Made by a program: the position numbers and the translations under genes
Part shown: positions 1 through 7,267 of the stretch, piece by piece
Layout of the letters: every line of letters begins with the position of its first letter
How positions within the stretch are numbered: position 1 is the first letter of the stretch
The notes under the pieces: generated by a model
The model's database searches: none
What the model was told of the DNA's origin: nothing
What the model saw: only the letters and a program-made list of their open reading frames with translations
Source: Promethearchaeota archaeon
Lineage (GTDB): Archaea > Asgardarchaeota > Lokiarchaeia > Sigynarchaeales > SOKP01
Length of the DNA: 13,331 nucleotides
Direction of reading: 5' to 3'
NCBI GenBank assembly: GCA_019057975.1
Contig: JAHLWJ010000112.1
Location: 1 to 13,331 of the forward strand

Positions 1-50
1 TTAATTTTAAATTTGTTAAAGAAGTGCATCCAGAAGTAGAGCATTATTAA
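1..50 (+). CDS. 3' end of a gene truncated by the left edge
   Basis: From position 3 the frame reads 15 codons ending in ...VKEVHPEVEHY and then TAA at 48-50. The composition looks like protein coding, and a run of six T (56-61) follows the stop as a possible terminator. The next gene points towards it, so the two would be convergent. Only the last 15 residues are visible, which is too little to assign a family. It could also be a chance open stretch. Confidence 0.45.
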   Translation, partial: NFKFVKEVHPEVEHY

Positions 51-82
51 AATGGTTTTTTGATTACATTCTAAATTTTATT

Positions 83-448
83 CTATAATGAGAAAATCAA
101 TTGTCCCTCTTCTTGATATTTTATTAATAAATCTGCAACTACATATGATTCGACTAATTCTATACCTTTAATTAACTCTGATTCATCCAAACCAATAAGA
201 TTAGCAGCAAGATCGCAACATTTGAAATGTATTCCCATCGTAAGGCATTCGGTTATCTCATCATCATATCGCATTCTTCCAACTTTATTTTTTTTTCCAA
301 GTATAATTCCCATTGGCCCCCAAAGCACAATAATAACATCAAGTCCCTTACTTCTATAATACTTGGCAAATCGAATTATTTCCAATGGACTAGTTGATTC
401 ATAAATCATATCTTTTAAGAGCAATAATACTTTTGTAACCTTTCTCAT
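83..448 (-). CDS. DsrE/DsrF-like family protein (possible sulfur-transfer subunit)
   Basis: This 121-residue cytosolic protein has the look of the DsrE/TusD fold. A beta strand plus helix at the N-terminus (VTKVLLLLKD, residues 4-13) is followed by a second hydrophobic strand (LDVIIVLWG, 36-44). A cysteine-bearing segment lies at 72-80 (GIHFKCCDL, Cys77-Cys78), and the tail ends in the family's typical strand (EEGQLIFSL). In DsrE-like proteins the cysteine at about this position carries persulfide sulfur, and Cys78 or Cys77 is the candidate here. The length is normal for a single-domain member. It is transcribed divergently from the ThiF, TusA and PP-loop genes, and these are the kinds of partners that DsrE-like TusBCD proteins pass sulfur to in bacteria. 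The sulfur-relay role is inferred from fold and context. The ATG at 448 has only a weak purine-rich tract upstream. Confidence 0.75.
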   Translation of the reverse strand: MRKVTKVLLLLKDMIYESTSPLEIIRFAKYYRSKGLDVIIVLWGPMGIILGKKNKVGRMRYDDEITECLTMGIHFKCCDLAANLIGLDESELIKGIELVESYVVADLLIKYQEEGQLIFSL

Positions 449-671
449 TTAATCAACTCTCTTTTATTTTTAATAAGTTTCTTCTTATTCAGATTATGAT
501 TTATTTGTTATTTGTTAACATAATTTAAGTTTTTCTTTAAGAACTAATAGAGTATAATTATAAAAAATTAAGATAAAAAATAAATGGATTAAAGTTTTAT
601 TGTTTCATTGTATTATGTTCTTCTATCAGTATTACTCATTTTATTCAAAGTTAAAAAAAAGGAATTAAAAT
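449..671. promoter_or_regulatory. Divergent intergenic region between the DsrE-like and ThiF genes
   Basis: This 223-base very AT-rich spacer must hold the promoters for both directions. A TATA-like stretch, TATAATTATAAAAA, starts near 553 on the + strand. Reading leftward, a TATA-like TTATTAAAAATA (complement of about 463-474) sits some 20 bases before the DsrE start. Near its right end a purine stretch, AAAGGA (658-663), acts as a candidate Shine-Dalgarno for the ThiF gene. I see no convincing open frame or RNA gene in it. Confidence 0.4.
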
Positions 672-1490
672 TTGATTCTTATGGATTTTACTAGTGAACA
701 AATAGAAAGATACTCGCGACAAATTGTTTTGAAAGAAATAGGAGGAATAGGACAAAAAAAACTATTAGATTCAAAAATAACTATAATTGGATGTGGAGGA
801 CTAGGGTCTCCTGTCGGGTATTATTTAACTGCTGCGGGAATAGGAAGTATAAAAATTGTAGATTTTGATGTGGTAGAACTATCAAATCTGCACAGGCAAA
901 TTCTTCACTTTAATAATGATTTAAATAAGAAAAAAACTCAAAGTGCTTACGAAAAATTACATAAATTAAATCCTGATGTAAATATAGAGGTTGTTAATGA
1001 AATTCTCTTGCCAGATAATATTAAAGAGATTTTAAAAGATTCTGATTTTGTTATTGATGGCTCTGACAATATACCTACAAAGATGCTAATTAATGACGCA
1101 TGTGTTAATCTAGACATTCCCTTTAGTATAGCTGGTGTTATACGATTTAACGGTCAAATTATAACTGTAAATCCACAGGAAAAAACAGCTTGCTATAGAT
1201 GCGTTTTTGGTGATATAACAGAACATGAGCCATCTATGTCTTGTTCTCAAGCAGGAGTAATTGGTCTAATTCCAGGTATTGTAGGTTGTATTCAAGCAAA
1301 TGAAGCAATTAAGTATGTTTTAAAATTAGGAGATTTAATAACTAATAGAATGCTGTTTTTAGATTTATTAAAATATAGATTTAGCTTTATAAAGGTTGTC
1401 AGAAATGAGAATTGTTTAGCATGTGGAGATCAAGCTATAGATTTAGTTGAGACACATGAATATAACATAGGTGATGTATGTTTTGAATGA
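672..1490 (+). CDS. ThiF/MoeB/HesA-family E1-like adenylyltransferase
   Basis: The enzyme belongs to the E1-like family, which uses ATP to adenylate the C-terminal glycine of a ubiquitin-fold sulfur carrier (MoaD, ThiS, SAMP) so that sulfur can be loaded on it. The N-terminus has the family signature IERYSRQIVL (11-20). The nucleotide loop is GCGGLGS (40-46), followed by the acidic pair D64/D66, the N72-LHRQ motif with R75, a lysine at 89, and DGSDN at 129-133. The zinc site is complete: C174xxC177 and C248xxC251. C191 in SCSQAGV sits where ThiF-type proteins keep a reactive cysteine. There is no rhodanese domain. The length (270-273 aa) fits MoeB/ThiF. TTG at 672 lies 8 bases after AAAGGA, while ATG at 681 better matches the family N-terminus; either could be the start. 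It overlaps the TusA gene downstream, so the two are surely co-transcribed. No ubiquitin-like substrate is encoded in the window. Confidence 0.88.
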   Translation: MILMDFTSEQIERYSRQIVLKEIGGIGQKKLLDSKITIIGCGGLGSPVGYYLTAAGIGSIKIVDFDVVELSNLHRQILHFNNDLNKKKTQSAYEKLHKLNPDVNIEVVNEILLPDNIKEILKDSDFVIDGSDNIPTKMLINDACVNLDIPFSIAGVIRFNGQIITVNPQEKTACYRCVFGDITEHEPSMSCSQAGVIGLIPGIVGCIQANEAIKYVLKLGDLITNRMLFLDLLKYRFSFIKVVRNENCLACGDQAIDLVETHEYNIGDVCFE

Positions 1491-1746
1491 CAATAAAGAA
1501 AAACAATATAACAAGATACAAAACTTAGATATAAGAGGAAAGGTTTGCCCAATGACTTTTGTATTCACTAAATTAGCATTGGAAAAAATGAATCCTGATG
1601 AAATATTAGAATTAACATTAGATTTTCCTGCTGCTGTAAAAAATGTTCCCGATAATTGTAAACGACAAAATATTGGAGAATTGATCGATATCAAAGAAGT
1701 AGATAATGAGAAAAAAATATGGATTCTTTTAATCAAAAAGATTTAA
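1474..1746 (+). CDS. tusA: TusA-family sulfur carrier protein (SirA-like)
   Basis: This is a small cytosolic sulfur carrier with the TusA signature. LDIRGKVCP lies at about residues 19-27 (numbered from the GTG at 1471), followed by a helix, the strand ILELTLDFPAA, then VPDNCKRQNIG and a closing strand. Cys26 is the expected persulfide-carrying residue. The classic CPxP motif reads CPMT here, so the second proline is missing. The C-terminus (...LLIKKI) has no Gly-Gly, so it is not a ubiquitin-like substrate for the adjacent E1-like enzyme. The gene overlaps the end of the ThiF gene. GTG 1471, ATG 1474 and TTG 1483 are all possible starts; ATG is preferred. The PP-loop gene follows 12 bases after its stop. 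The likely role is to pass sulfur to that ATPase or to a cofactor pathway. This is analogous to TusA feeding MnmA, but it is inferred. Confidence 0.85.
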   Translation: MYVLNDNKEKQYNKIQNLDIRGKVCPMTFVFTKLALEKMNPDEILELTLDFPAAVKNVPDNCKRQNIGELIDIKEVDNEKKIWILLIKKI

Positions 1747-1758
1747 AGGCGGAGAAAG

Positions 1759-2787
1759 ATGACTGACATCGAAATTAAGAAAAAAGATAATTTAGTGGGA
1801 CTTGGGTTAGTCTCTGGTGGATTAGATAGTCTGACGGCATGTTTATTAATAAAACAACAAGGATTTGATGTTATAGGGCTAAACTTTAAATCTCCTTTTT
1901 GTCTGTGTGATAAAGTACTCAGTCATTCAGATTGTGGGTTAAACTTATTCCATGAAAAGCTTGGAATAAAGATCTATTCTTTATCAAAAGGAGATGATTA
2001 TTTAGAGATTATTCGTAATCCAAAATTTGGATATGGAAAAAATCTTAATCCTTGCATTGATTGTAGAATATATATTTTGAAAAAAGCAAAAGAATTTAAA
2101 AAGAAAATAAACGCAGATTTCATATTTACAGGTGAGGTACTCAACCAAAGACCAAAGTCTCAACATATGAAAGCGCTTAATATAGTAGAGAAAGAATCTG
2201 GTCTTGAAGGAAAACTTTTAAGACCATTATCTGCTCTTCAATTAAAGCCAACAATTTATGAAGAACGAGGATTAATTGATAGATCGAAGTTATTAGGAAT
2301 AAAAGGGAGAAGCAGAAAAGTACAATTAGAGCTAGTCAGAAAGCAGGGATTAATGGATGAATACTATGCATGTGGTGGGTGTTTATTAACAGATAAGAAT
2401 TTTTCAAACCGCATGAGAGATTATTTAAAATACAATAATGCTTTAAAAATAGAAGACATGAATATTTTAAAGTATGGTAGACATTTTCGATTTAAAGACT
2501 CTAAAATTATTGTAGGTAGGAATGAAATCGAAAATAACATGCTACTTCAACTTAAGAAGCCAAGTGATTTAATAATGGAAGTTCAAGATGTACTTGGACC
2601 AATAACTATTATTCAAGACGAATTTAATGAAGAAACTTTAAAGTATGCTGCATCACTTACCTTGAGGTACTCCGATTGCGAGGAATCTAAAGGTAAAGTA
2701 TTATATGGAAAAGATTATCAAAATCTTAGTAAAGAAATTTCTTCTGAGATAGAAAATGATGAAATCTTAAAGAAATATATATTATAG
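1759..2787 (+). CDS. PP-loop ATPase, ThiI/MnmA-like tRNA sulfurtransferase with NFACT-R-like C-terminus
   Basis: This 342-residue cytosolic enzyme is likely to activate a nucleoside carbonyl with ATP and insert sulfur, most probably in tRNA. The PP-loop SGGLDS is at 19-24. Three cysteine clusters follow: C48-x-C50 with C59, NPC99xxC102, and C205GGC208. Such paired cysteines hold a metal or Fe-S site, or carry sulfur, in thiolation enzymes. FIFTGEVLNQRP (121-132) is a conserved active-site stretch of this family. Residues about 237-342 (LKYGRHFRFKDSKIIVGRN onward) resemble the NFACT-R/DUF814 RNA-binding domain found at the end of some archaeal and bacterial homologues. A strong Shine-Dalgarno, GGCGGAG (1748-1754), precedes the ATG. 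It is the third gene after the ThiF-like and TusA genes and ends the unit at a T-rich terminator. The substrate base (U8, U34, U54 or other) cannot be told from sequence. QueC-like chemistry is less likely because the cysteine pattern differs. Confidence 0.8.
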   Translation: MTDIEIKKKDNLVGLGLVSGGLDSLTACLLIKQQGFDVIGLNFKSPFCLCDKVLSHSDCGLNLFHEKLGIKIYSLSKGDDYLEIIRNPKFGYGKNLNPCIDCRIYILKKAKEFKKKINADFIFTGEVLNQRPKSQHMKALNIVEKESGLEGKLLRPLSALQLKPTIYEERGLIDRSKLLGIKGRSRKVQLELVRKQGLMDEYYACGGCLLTDKNFSNRMRDYLKYNNALKIEDMNILKYGRHFRFKDSKIIVGRNEIENNMLLQLKKPSDLIMEVQDVLGPITIIQDEFNEETLKYAASLTLRYSDCEESKGKVLYGKDYQNLSKEISSEIENDEILKKYIL

Positions 2788-2810
2788 TGGATTTTATTTG
2801 AAGAAGTATC

Positions 2811-2831
2811 TCTTATTTTTCTTTTTATTTT
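2811..2831 (+). terminator. T-rich archaeal-type terminator
   Basis: There are 17 T in 21 bases, starting 23 bases after the PP-loop stop, with no strong hairpin. Oligo-T tracts of this kind end transcription in archaea. It would close the ThiF, TusA and PP-loop unit. Confidence 0.5.
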
Positions 2832-3012
2832 AAACTTAATACTTTCGAACTTAATTTAATGAATTAGATCCATTTGTGTATATAACCATTACGAATATAA
2901 TGTAATAGAACAAGATATAAATAGAGATTTTAATACTAATGAAATATCATAGCAATTTACGTAAATATTTATGTGAAATTTTAAGACTTTTTATTTAGTT
3001 GGTGTTTCATTA
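2832..3012 (+). promoter_or_regulatory. Upstream region of the sensor kinase gene
   Basis: This AT-rich spacer has no open frame of note. A TATA-like AATTTTAAGA (2978-2987) is centred about 30 bases before the kinase ATG, and there is no Shine-Dalgarno. A perfect 12-bp palindrome, ATTTACGTAAAT, lies at 2955-2966 just upstream of that box and could be an operator, although palindromes of this length arise by chance in DNA this AT-rich. Confidence 0.35.
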
Positions 3013-6000
3013 ATGATTTCTAATGATCGAGATTTAGTAGAACTTTTACCAGATATAATATATGAAGCAGACTTAAACTTAAATCTGACTTATGTTAATT
3101 CTGTTGCGTTTGAAAAATTTGGGTATTCCCAAGAAGACTTAAATAATGGTTTAAATATAGCTCAATTGATTGATCCAAGTTACAAAGATAGAGCTTTCTC
3201 TAAAATTAAACAGATTTTTGAAGGTAAAGTAACTAAACCTGAAGAATATTTACTTCGTAAAAAAGATGGGAGTAGTTTTCATGCTAGAGTTCATACCAGG
3301 CCTATTTACAAAAATGGTCATATCGTTGGCTTAAGAGGAACTATAAATGATATAAATGAGATGATTTTAGCAGAACAAGAATTAAAGGAGTCTGAAGAAA
3401 AATTTCGCACTATTACTGAACAATCATTTATGGGTATAATAATAATACAAGATGGTCTTTTTAAATATTTTAATGAACAAGCTAGAAAATTAAATGAATA
3501 TACCCTCGAGGAAATTCAAAGTTGGGAACCATATGAATTTTCTAAACTTATTCATCCAGATGATAAAGAATTTGTGATGGAACAGGCTAGGAAAAAACAA
3601 ATAGGTGAAAAAGATATTGTTCAGCACTATAAATATCAACTTTTAACAAAAACAAGCAAAGTTCGATGGATTGAAAACTTTTCAAAGACAATTATTTACA
3701 AGGGTAAACCTGCTGATTTGGTAATGTCTGTTGATATTAGTGATAAAATTAATGCTGAACAGAGATTAGAAGAATCAGAAGAAAAATTTAGAAAAATTCT
3801 TGAAGCTATTCCTGATACATTCTATTTGTTATCTGCTGATTCCACGGTTTTAGAATGCAAAAATTATGATCAAGAAACAGAAATTTTTTTTAAACAAGAC
3901 TATCTTGGCAAAAAAGTACAAGAATTTTTACCTAGTGATATAGCTAAGATTGTTGCGTATAATATTTCTAAAACGATTGATACCCAAGAGCCTCAAACAG
4001 CTGAATTTACAGTACACATAAATAATGATTTTTTTACTGCTGAAGGGCGTTTTCTCTATTTATCTCAAGATAGAGTTGGATTATTTGTAAGAACGATAAC
4101 GGAAAAAAAAAAATTAGAAATTAAATTACGAAAATCCGAAGAAAAATATCATAATTTATTTGAAACTTCCCCTAACGGCGTAATATTAACTGATCTAAAT
4201 GGTACTATTTTAGAATGTAATTCTTCATTAGAAAGAATATCGGGTTATTCGATAGAAGAGTTTATTGGAAAGAATTTTGTGAATTTAAATTTTTATAAAG
4301 AAAATTCGTTAGAAATTCTTAAAGAGGGATTTCAAGATTTATTTGGAAATAATAAATTAGAATATTTAGAATTCCCAATTAAACATAAAGATAATCATAC
4401 CATTTGGGTTCACGTTAATTGCAGATTAATTACTATGAGAGAACAAAGTTACATCCTTGCTGTTATATATGATATAACTACACAAAAAATAGCTGAAGAA
4501 GCATTAAAGAGAAGTGAGGAAAAATATCGCGATTTACTAGAAACATCTTCAATAGGGGTTATTGAGCTTAACGTTATTAATAAAAACATGACTTATATTA
4601 ACCCTAAATTGTTAGCTATAATTGGTTATAAGAGAGAAGAATTAAATGAAGAAATATTTCTGAATAAACTTATACATAAAAAAGATTTAACCAAACTTTT
4701 AAGAACCAATGAAGAATCAGAATTAGAATTCAGAATTTTAGATAAACAAGGGAAATTAAAATGGCTATCAGGTAAAAGAGTTCCTCATTTTGATGAAAAT
4801 GGTGAGATTGTGAGTATTAGAGTATGGTTAGATGATATTACAGAGAAAAAAATGTATGAGGAACTTATTTATGAGTTAAATATCAACTTCTTGAATTTCA
4901 CAACAGATATTAGGAATAACATTGAATTGTTGCTTAATACGGGTCTTAAATTGTTAAACGGTGATCTTATTATCTATGCTCACAAAAGTGAGTCTGCTGG
5001 ACAAGAAGGATACCAGATAATAACATCCGATAATGAGTCTTACTTTTACAATTCTAAAGAATTTCGCGAAAATCTCTTTATTAATGAATTATTTACTGAA
5101 GGACATGATTTTCCTCAAGAATTTTATAATATTAATAATAAGAAATATACAGATTCAGATCCTTTTATCAAAAAAAGTAATTTTAAAGGTTGTTTTGGAA
5201 AAGCAATTAAATCTCAAGATGGATTTGATAATGTAATATGTGTTTTTTACAAGAATAATCCTAATATATCCGGTCAAGATAAATTGGTCCTGTTCCTAAT
5301 CTGTGATGCTATTGAAATCGAACAAAGGAGATGGCAGGTTCAACAAGATTTAGAAAAACAAAACATTACTTTAAATGAAATAAACAAATTAAAAACAGAG
5401 CTATTTTCAAGGACATCACATGAGTTAAAGACACCTCTTATATCAATCAAAGGATTTACTGAACTTTTATTGACACTCCATAAATCTAAATTAGATCCGG
5501 AAACTATTTCAATTTTAGAAGAAATTAAAGATGGGGGTAAAAGGCTTGAGAAAATCATAAATTTGTTATTAGAAAGCGCGAAACTAGAAGCAGATCAATT
5601 AGAATTGAATATAGCCAAGGAGGATTTAACATTTCTGATTAACTTCTGCGTTAAAGAGTTGAAAGGTTTAACAACATTGAGAAATCAATCAATTTTATTT
5701 GACTCAAATAATAAATTAGAAGCCAATTTTGATAAAGAAAGGATCTATGAAGTAATTTCAAATTTACTTCTTAATGCTGTTAAATACACACCTCCAGGAG
5801 GAACAATTTCGATTCAAGTTCATATTGAGGATGATTCTTATATTATTTCTATTAAGGATGATGGAATTGGATTCACAGAGGAAGAAAAAAGTCAAGCTTT
5901 TAAACAATTCGGAAAAATTGAAAGATACGGACAAGGATGGGATGTTGCTATTGAAGGCACTGGACTTGGGTTATATATAACTAAAAAACTTGTTGATTTA

Positions 6001-6078
6001 CATGGTGGAAAGATTTGGCTTGAATCAGAAGGAAGAAATAAAGGAAGTACTTTTTCCTTTTCAATTCCGAAAATGTAA
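3013..6078 (+). CDS. Soluble multi-PAS sensor histidine kinase
   Basis: This 1021-residue cytosolic histidine kinase has no membrane segment or signal peptide. Five PAS domains can be read: about 5-118, 127-247, 255-365 (the most divergent), 375-490 and 501-611. Four of the junctions carry the same linker SEEK[FY] (starting at 127, 255, 375 and 501), probably a signalling helix. Residues about 615-775 form a further sensory-looking region that may be a GAF domain. The dimerisation domain carries the H-box SHELKTP with phospho-acceptor H803. The ATPase domain has the N-box N917LLLN921, G1 DDGIGF (949-954) and G2 GTGLGL (982-987), so the kinase should be active. It has no receiver domain, and no response regulator or output gene is nearby. 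It stands between the sulfur-relay genes and the hdr operon, which makes a redox or small-molecule signal plausible but unproven. No Shine-Dalgarno precedes the ATG. The stimulus cannot be told from sequence. Confidence 0.93.
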   Translation: MISNDRDLVELLPDIIYEADLNLNLTYVNSVAFEKFGYSQEDLNNGLNIAQLIDPSYKDRAFSKIKQIFEGKVTKPEEYLLRKKDGSSFHARVHTRPIYKNGHIVGLRGTINDINEMILAEQELKESEEKFRTITEQSFMGIIIIQDGLFKYFNEQARKLNEYTLEEIQSWEPYEFSKLIHPDDKEFVMEQARKKQIGEKDIVQHYKYQLLTKTSKVRWIENFSKTIIYKGKPADLVMSVDISDKINAEQRLEESEEKFRKILEAIPDTFYLLSADSTVLECKNYDQETEIFFKQDYLGKKVQEFLPSDIAKIVAYNISKTIDTQEPQTAEFTVHINNDFFTAEGRFLYLSQDRVGLFVRTITEKKKLEIKLRKSEEKYHNLFETSPNGVILTDLNGTILECNSSLERISGYSIEEFIGKNFVNLNFYKENSLEILKEGFQDLFGNNKLEYLEFPIKHKDNHTIWVHVNCRLITMREQSYILAVIYDITTQKIAEEALKRSEEKYRDLLETSSIGVIELNVINKNMTYINPKLLAIIGYKREELNEEIFLNKLIHKKDLTKLLRTNEESELEFRILDKQGKLKWLSGKRVPHFDENGEIVSIRVWLDDITEKKMYEELIYELNINFLNFTTDIRNNIELLLNTGLKLLNGDLIIYAHKSESAGQEGYQIITSDNESYFYNSKEFRENLFINELFTEGHDFPQEFYNINNKKYTDSDPFIKKSNFKGCFGKAIKSQDGFDNVICVFYKNNPNISGQDKLVLFLICDAIEIEQRRWQVQQDLEKQNITLNEINKLKTELFSRTSHELKTPLISIKGFTELLLTLHKSKLDPETISILEEIKDGGKRLEKIINLLLESAKLEADQLELNIAKEDLTFLINFCVKELKGLTTLRNQSILFDSNNKLEANFDKERIYEVISNLLLNAVKYTPPGGTISIQVHIEDDSYIISIKDDGIGFTEEEKSQAFKQFGKIERYGQGWDVAIEGTGLGLYITKKLVDLHGGKIWLESEGRNKGSTFSFSIPKM

Positions 6079-6135
6079 GGCAGATTTAGGATTTAATTAA
6101 TAATTATTATCTATTAAACCAAGAACCGGACTCCA

Positions 6136-6168
6136 AATTTTTTATTAAATCGTTATTATTTTCTTTAA
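6136..6168 (+). terminator. T-rich stretch after the kinase gene
   Basis: A T-rich stretch with runs such as TTTTTTATT and TTATTATTTTC lies 58 bases after the kinase stop. It may end that transcript, but it also lies just before the next small open frame. Weak evidence. Confidence 0.3.
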
Positions 6169-6179
6169 TTAGAAGAATT

Positions 6180-6410
6180 TTGGTGATAAACATTAAAGGA
6201 GATATAAATGAAAAAGACTTAGAAGAGATTTCAGAAATAAAGAAATATTTCTCGAGAATTTTTACAGTATTACCAAAAGAAGTTCGGGAAAGATTGAAAA
6301 ATTTAGATATCTCTAAGGAAAAAAAGAAAATTCTGAAAAAAGAGATAGCTTTCTTATCTAAGGAAAATCAAATGAAATATTTAGATGAATTATATAGGTT
6401 ATATGATTAA
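6180..6410 (+). CDS. Small charged protein, unknown function
   Basis: This 76-residue protein is dominated by lysine and glutamate (for example EKKKILKKEIAF) and is predicted to be mostly helical and soluble, with no cysteine and no membrane segment. No family is recognised. The first possible start is TTG at 6180, with GTG directly after it at 6183, and no ATG gives a similar protein. There is no clear Shine-Dalgarno. It follows the kinase gene by 101 bases on the same strand. The hydrophobic-charged periodicity in RIFTVLPKEVRERLKNL looks like a real folded helix pair, which is why it is kept, but it could be a chance frame. Confidence 0.5.
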   Translation: MVINIKGDINEKDLEEISEIKKYFSRIFTVLPKEVRERLKNLDISKEKKKILKKEIAFLSKENQMKYLDELYRLYD

Positions 6411-6662
6411 ATTCATAAGAAAAACAATCTAACCTAACATTTTAACAAATTTACTTTTCCTTATAAAAATGTATAATATAACAAATAACTGTTAAAATAA
6501 ATTTAGTTATTAAGTATCGATAACAAATTTTTTTAAGAAAAATACTTTTACCTTCATAAGGTTATCAATGATTTTGTTTGATCAAACACAGTAAGTAAAT
6601 ACCTTGTTTTTTTACAAAACCGCAAATCTACTTTAAAATTATATCCGAGATCCGAGATAATT
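6411..6662 (+). promoter_or_regulatory. Intergenic region and promoter of the hdrCBA operon
   Basis: This 252-base AT-rich spacer has no coding signal. The TATA-like TTTAAAATTATAT (6632-6644) has its core about 28 bases before the hdrC ATG, the distance expected if transcription begins at or next to the start codon. There is no Shine-Dalgarno before hdrC, so a leaderless mRNA is likely. Between box and start is a tandem 7-base repeat, TCCGAGA twice (6644-6657). Other weak TATA-like runs occur near 6461-6481. Confidence 0.5.
6575..6588. promoter_or_regulatory. 14-bp perfect palindrome, candidate operator
   Basis: TGTTTGATCAAACA is its own reverse complement. It lies 74 bases before the hdrC ATG and about 43 bases upstream of the best TATA-like box. 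That position suits an activator or repressor dimer. No matching second copy was noticed in the window. Confidence 0.4.
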
Positions 6663-7265
6663 ATGAGCGATAATATAGAAAAGTATATTAAAAGAAAAGT
6701 TTACAAGTCCACAAGTTCAAGAATTGCGCAAAAATTTGTTGATGCTGGTTTAGAGAAATTAAGGGCATGTATAAATTGTGGAACGTGCACTGGAAGTTGT
6801 CCAAGTGGACGTCGAACAGCATATAGAACTCGTTCTGCGCTCCGTCGCGCATTAATAGGTGACGAATCTGTTTTACAGGATATTGATATTTGGTTATGCT
6901 CGACTTGTTATTATTGCTATGAGCGCTGTCCGAGAGATATCCCTGTGACTGATATGATTATTAAACTTAGAAATATCGCAGTTGAAGAAGGGTATATTTT
7001 AGACAGCCATTTCGGGTTAGCTAATAATATCTTTTATGCGACTGGACATGGCGTTCCTGCAAATGGAGAAGCAAATAAAAAATGGAGAGACTTAAGAGAA
7101 TCGTATGGTTTACCCCCATTACCACCGACAGTTCATTCTTATCCTGAAGCTGTGAAGGAGTGTCAAGAATTAATGAAAGTTGTTGGATTCAGAGAATTAC
7201 TGGATAATGCCGCCAAATTAAAAGAAGAGCGAGCAAAGGCAGAAGAAAAAAATAAGGAGGGATAG
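6663..7265 (+). CDS. hdrC: Heterodisulfide reductase subunit C-like iron-sulfur protein
   Basis: HdrC is the small electron-wire subunit that carries electrons between HdrA and the HdrB active site in the cytosolic Hdr complex. Two full [4Fe-4S] motifs are present: C36xxC39xxC42xxxC46P and C79xxC82xxC85xxxC89P. Both lie in the N-terminal half of the 200-residue protein. The segment YATGHGVPANGE (about 126-137) is typical of HdrC. The tail after about residue 185 is a charged helix rich in Lys and Glu. There is no membrane segment, which separates it from HdrE-linked or membrane DsrMK-type proteins. It is the first gene of hdrC-hdrB-hdrA, with two bases between its stop and the hdrB ATG. The codons for its last residues double as the strong Shine-Dalgarno of hdrB. 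The start is ATG 6663, with no Shine-Dalgarno. Confidence 0.93.
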   Translation: MSDNIEKYIKRKVYKSTSSRIAQKFVDAGLEKLRACINCGTCTGSCPSGRRTAYRTRSALRRALIGDESVLQDIDIWLCSTCYYCYERCPRDIPVTDMIIKLRNIAVEEGYILDSHFGLANNIFYATGHGVPANGEANKKWRDLRESYGLPPLPPTVHSYPEAVKECQELMKVVGFRELLDNAAKLKEERAKAEEKNKEG

Positions 7266-7267
7266 AT

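Noticed and set aside
1443..1736. Reverse-strand open frame across the TusA gene
   Set aside because: It lies over a clear TusA reading frame and shows no recognisable domain; it is a by-product of AT-rich coding.
2955..2966. 12-bp palindrome ATTTACGTAAAT before the kinase gene as an operator
   Set aside because: Kept only as a note in the promoter entry; several palindromes of this length are expected by chance in 13 kb of such AT-rich DNA.
5033..5980. Open frames in other frames inside the kinase gene (5033-5236, 5340-5558 reverse, 5774-5980)
   Set aside because: They overlap well-supported PAS, histidine-kinase and ATPase domains and have low-complexity Ile/Leu/Lys composition.
6606..6620. 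GTTTT-TTTAC-AAAAC inverted repeat as a hairpin
   Set aside because: Five-base arms made almost only of A and T are too weak and too common here to support a structure.
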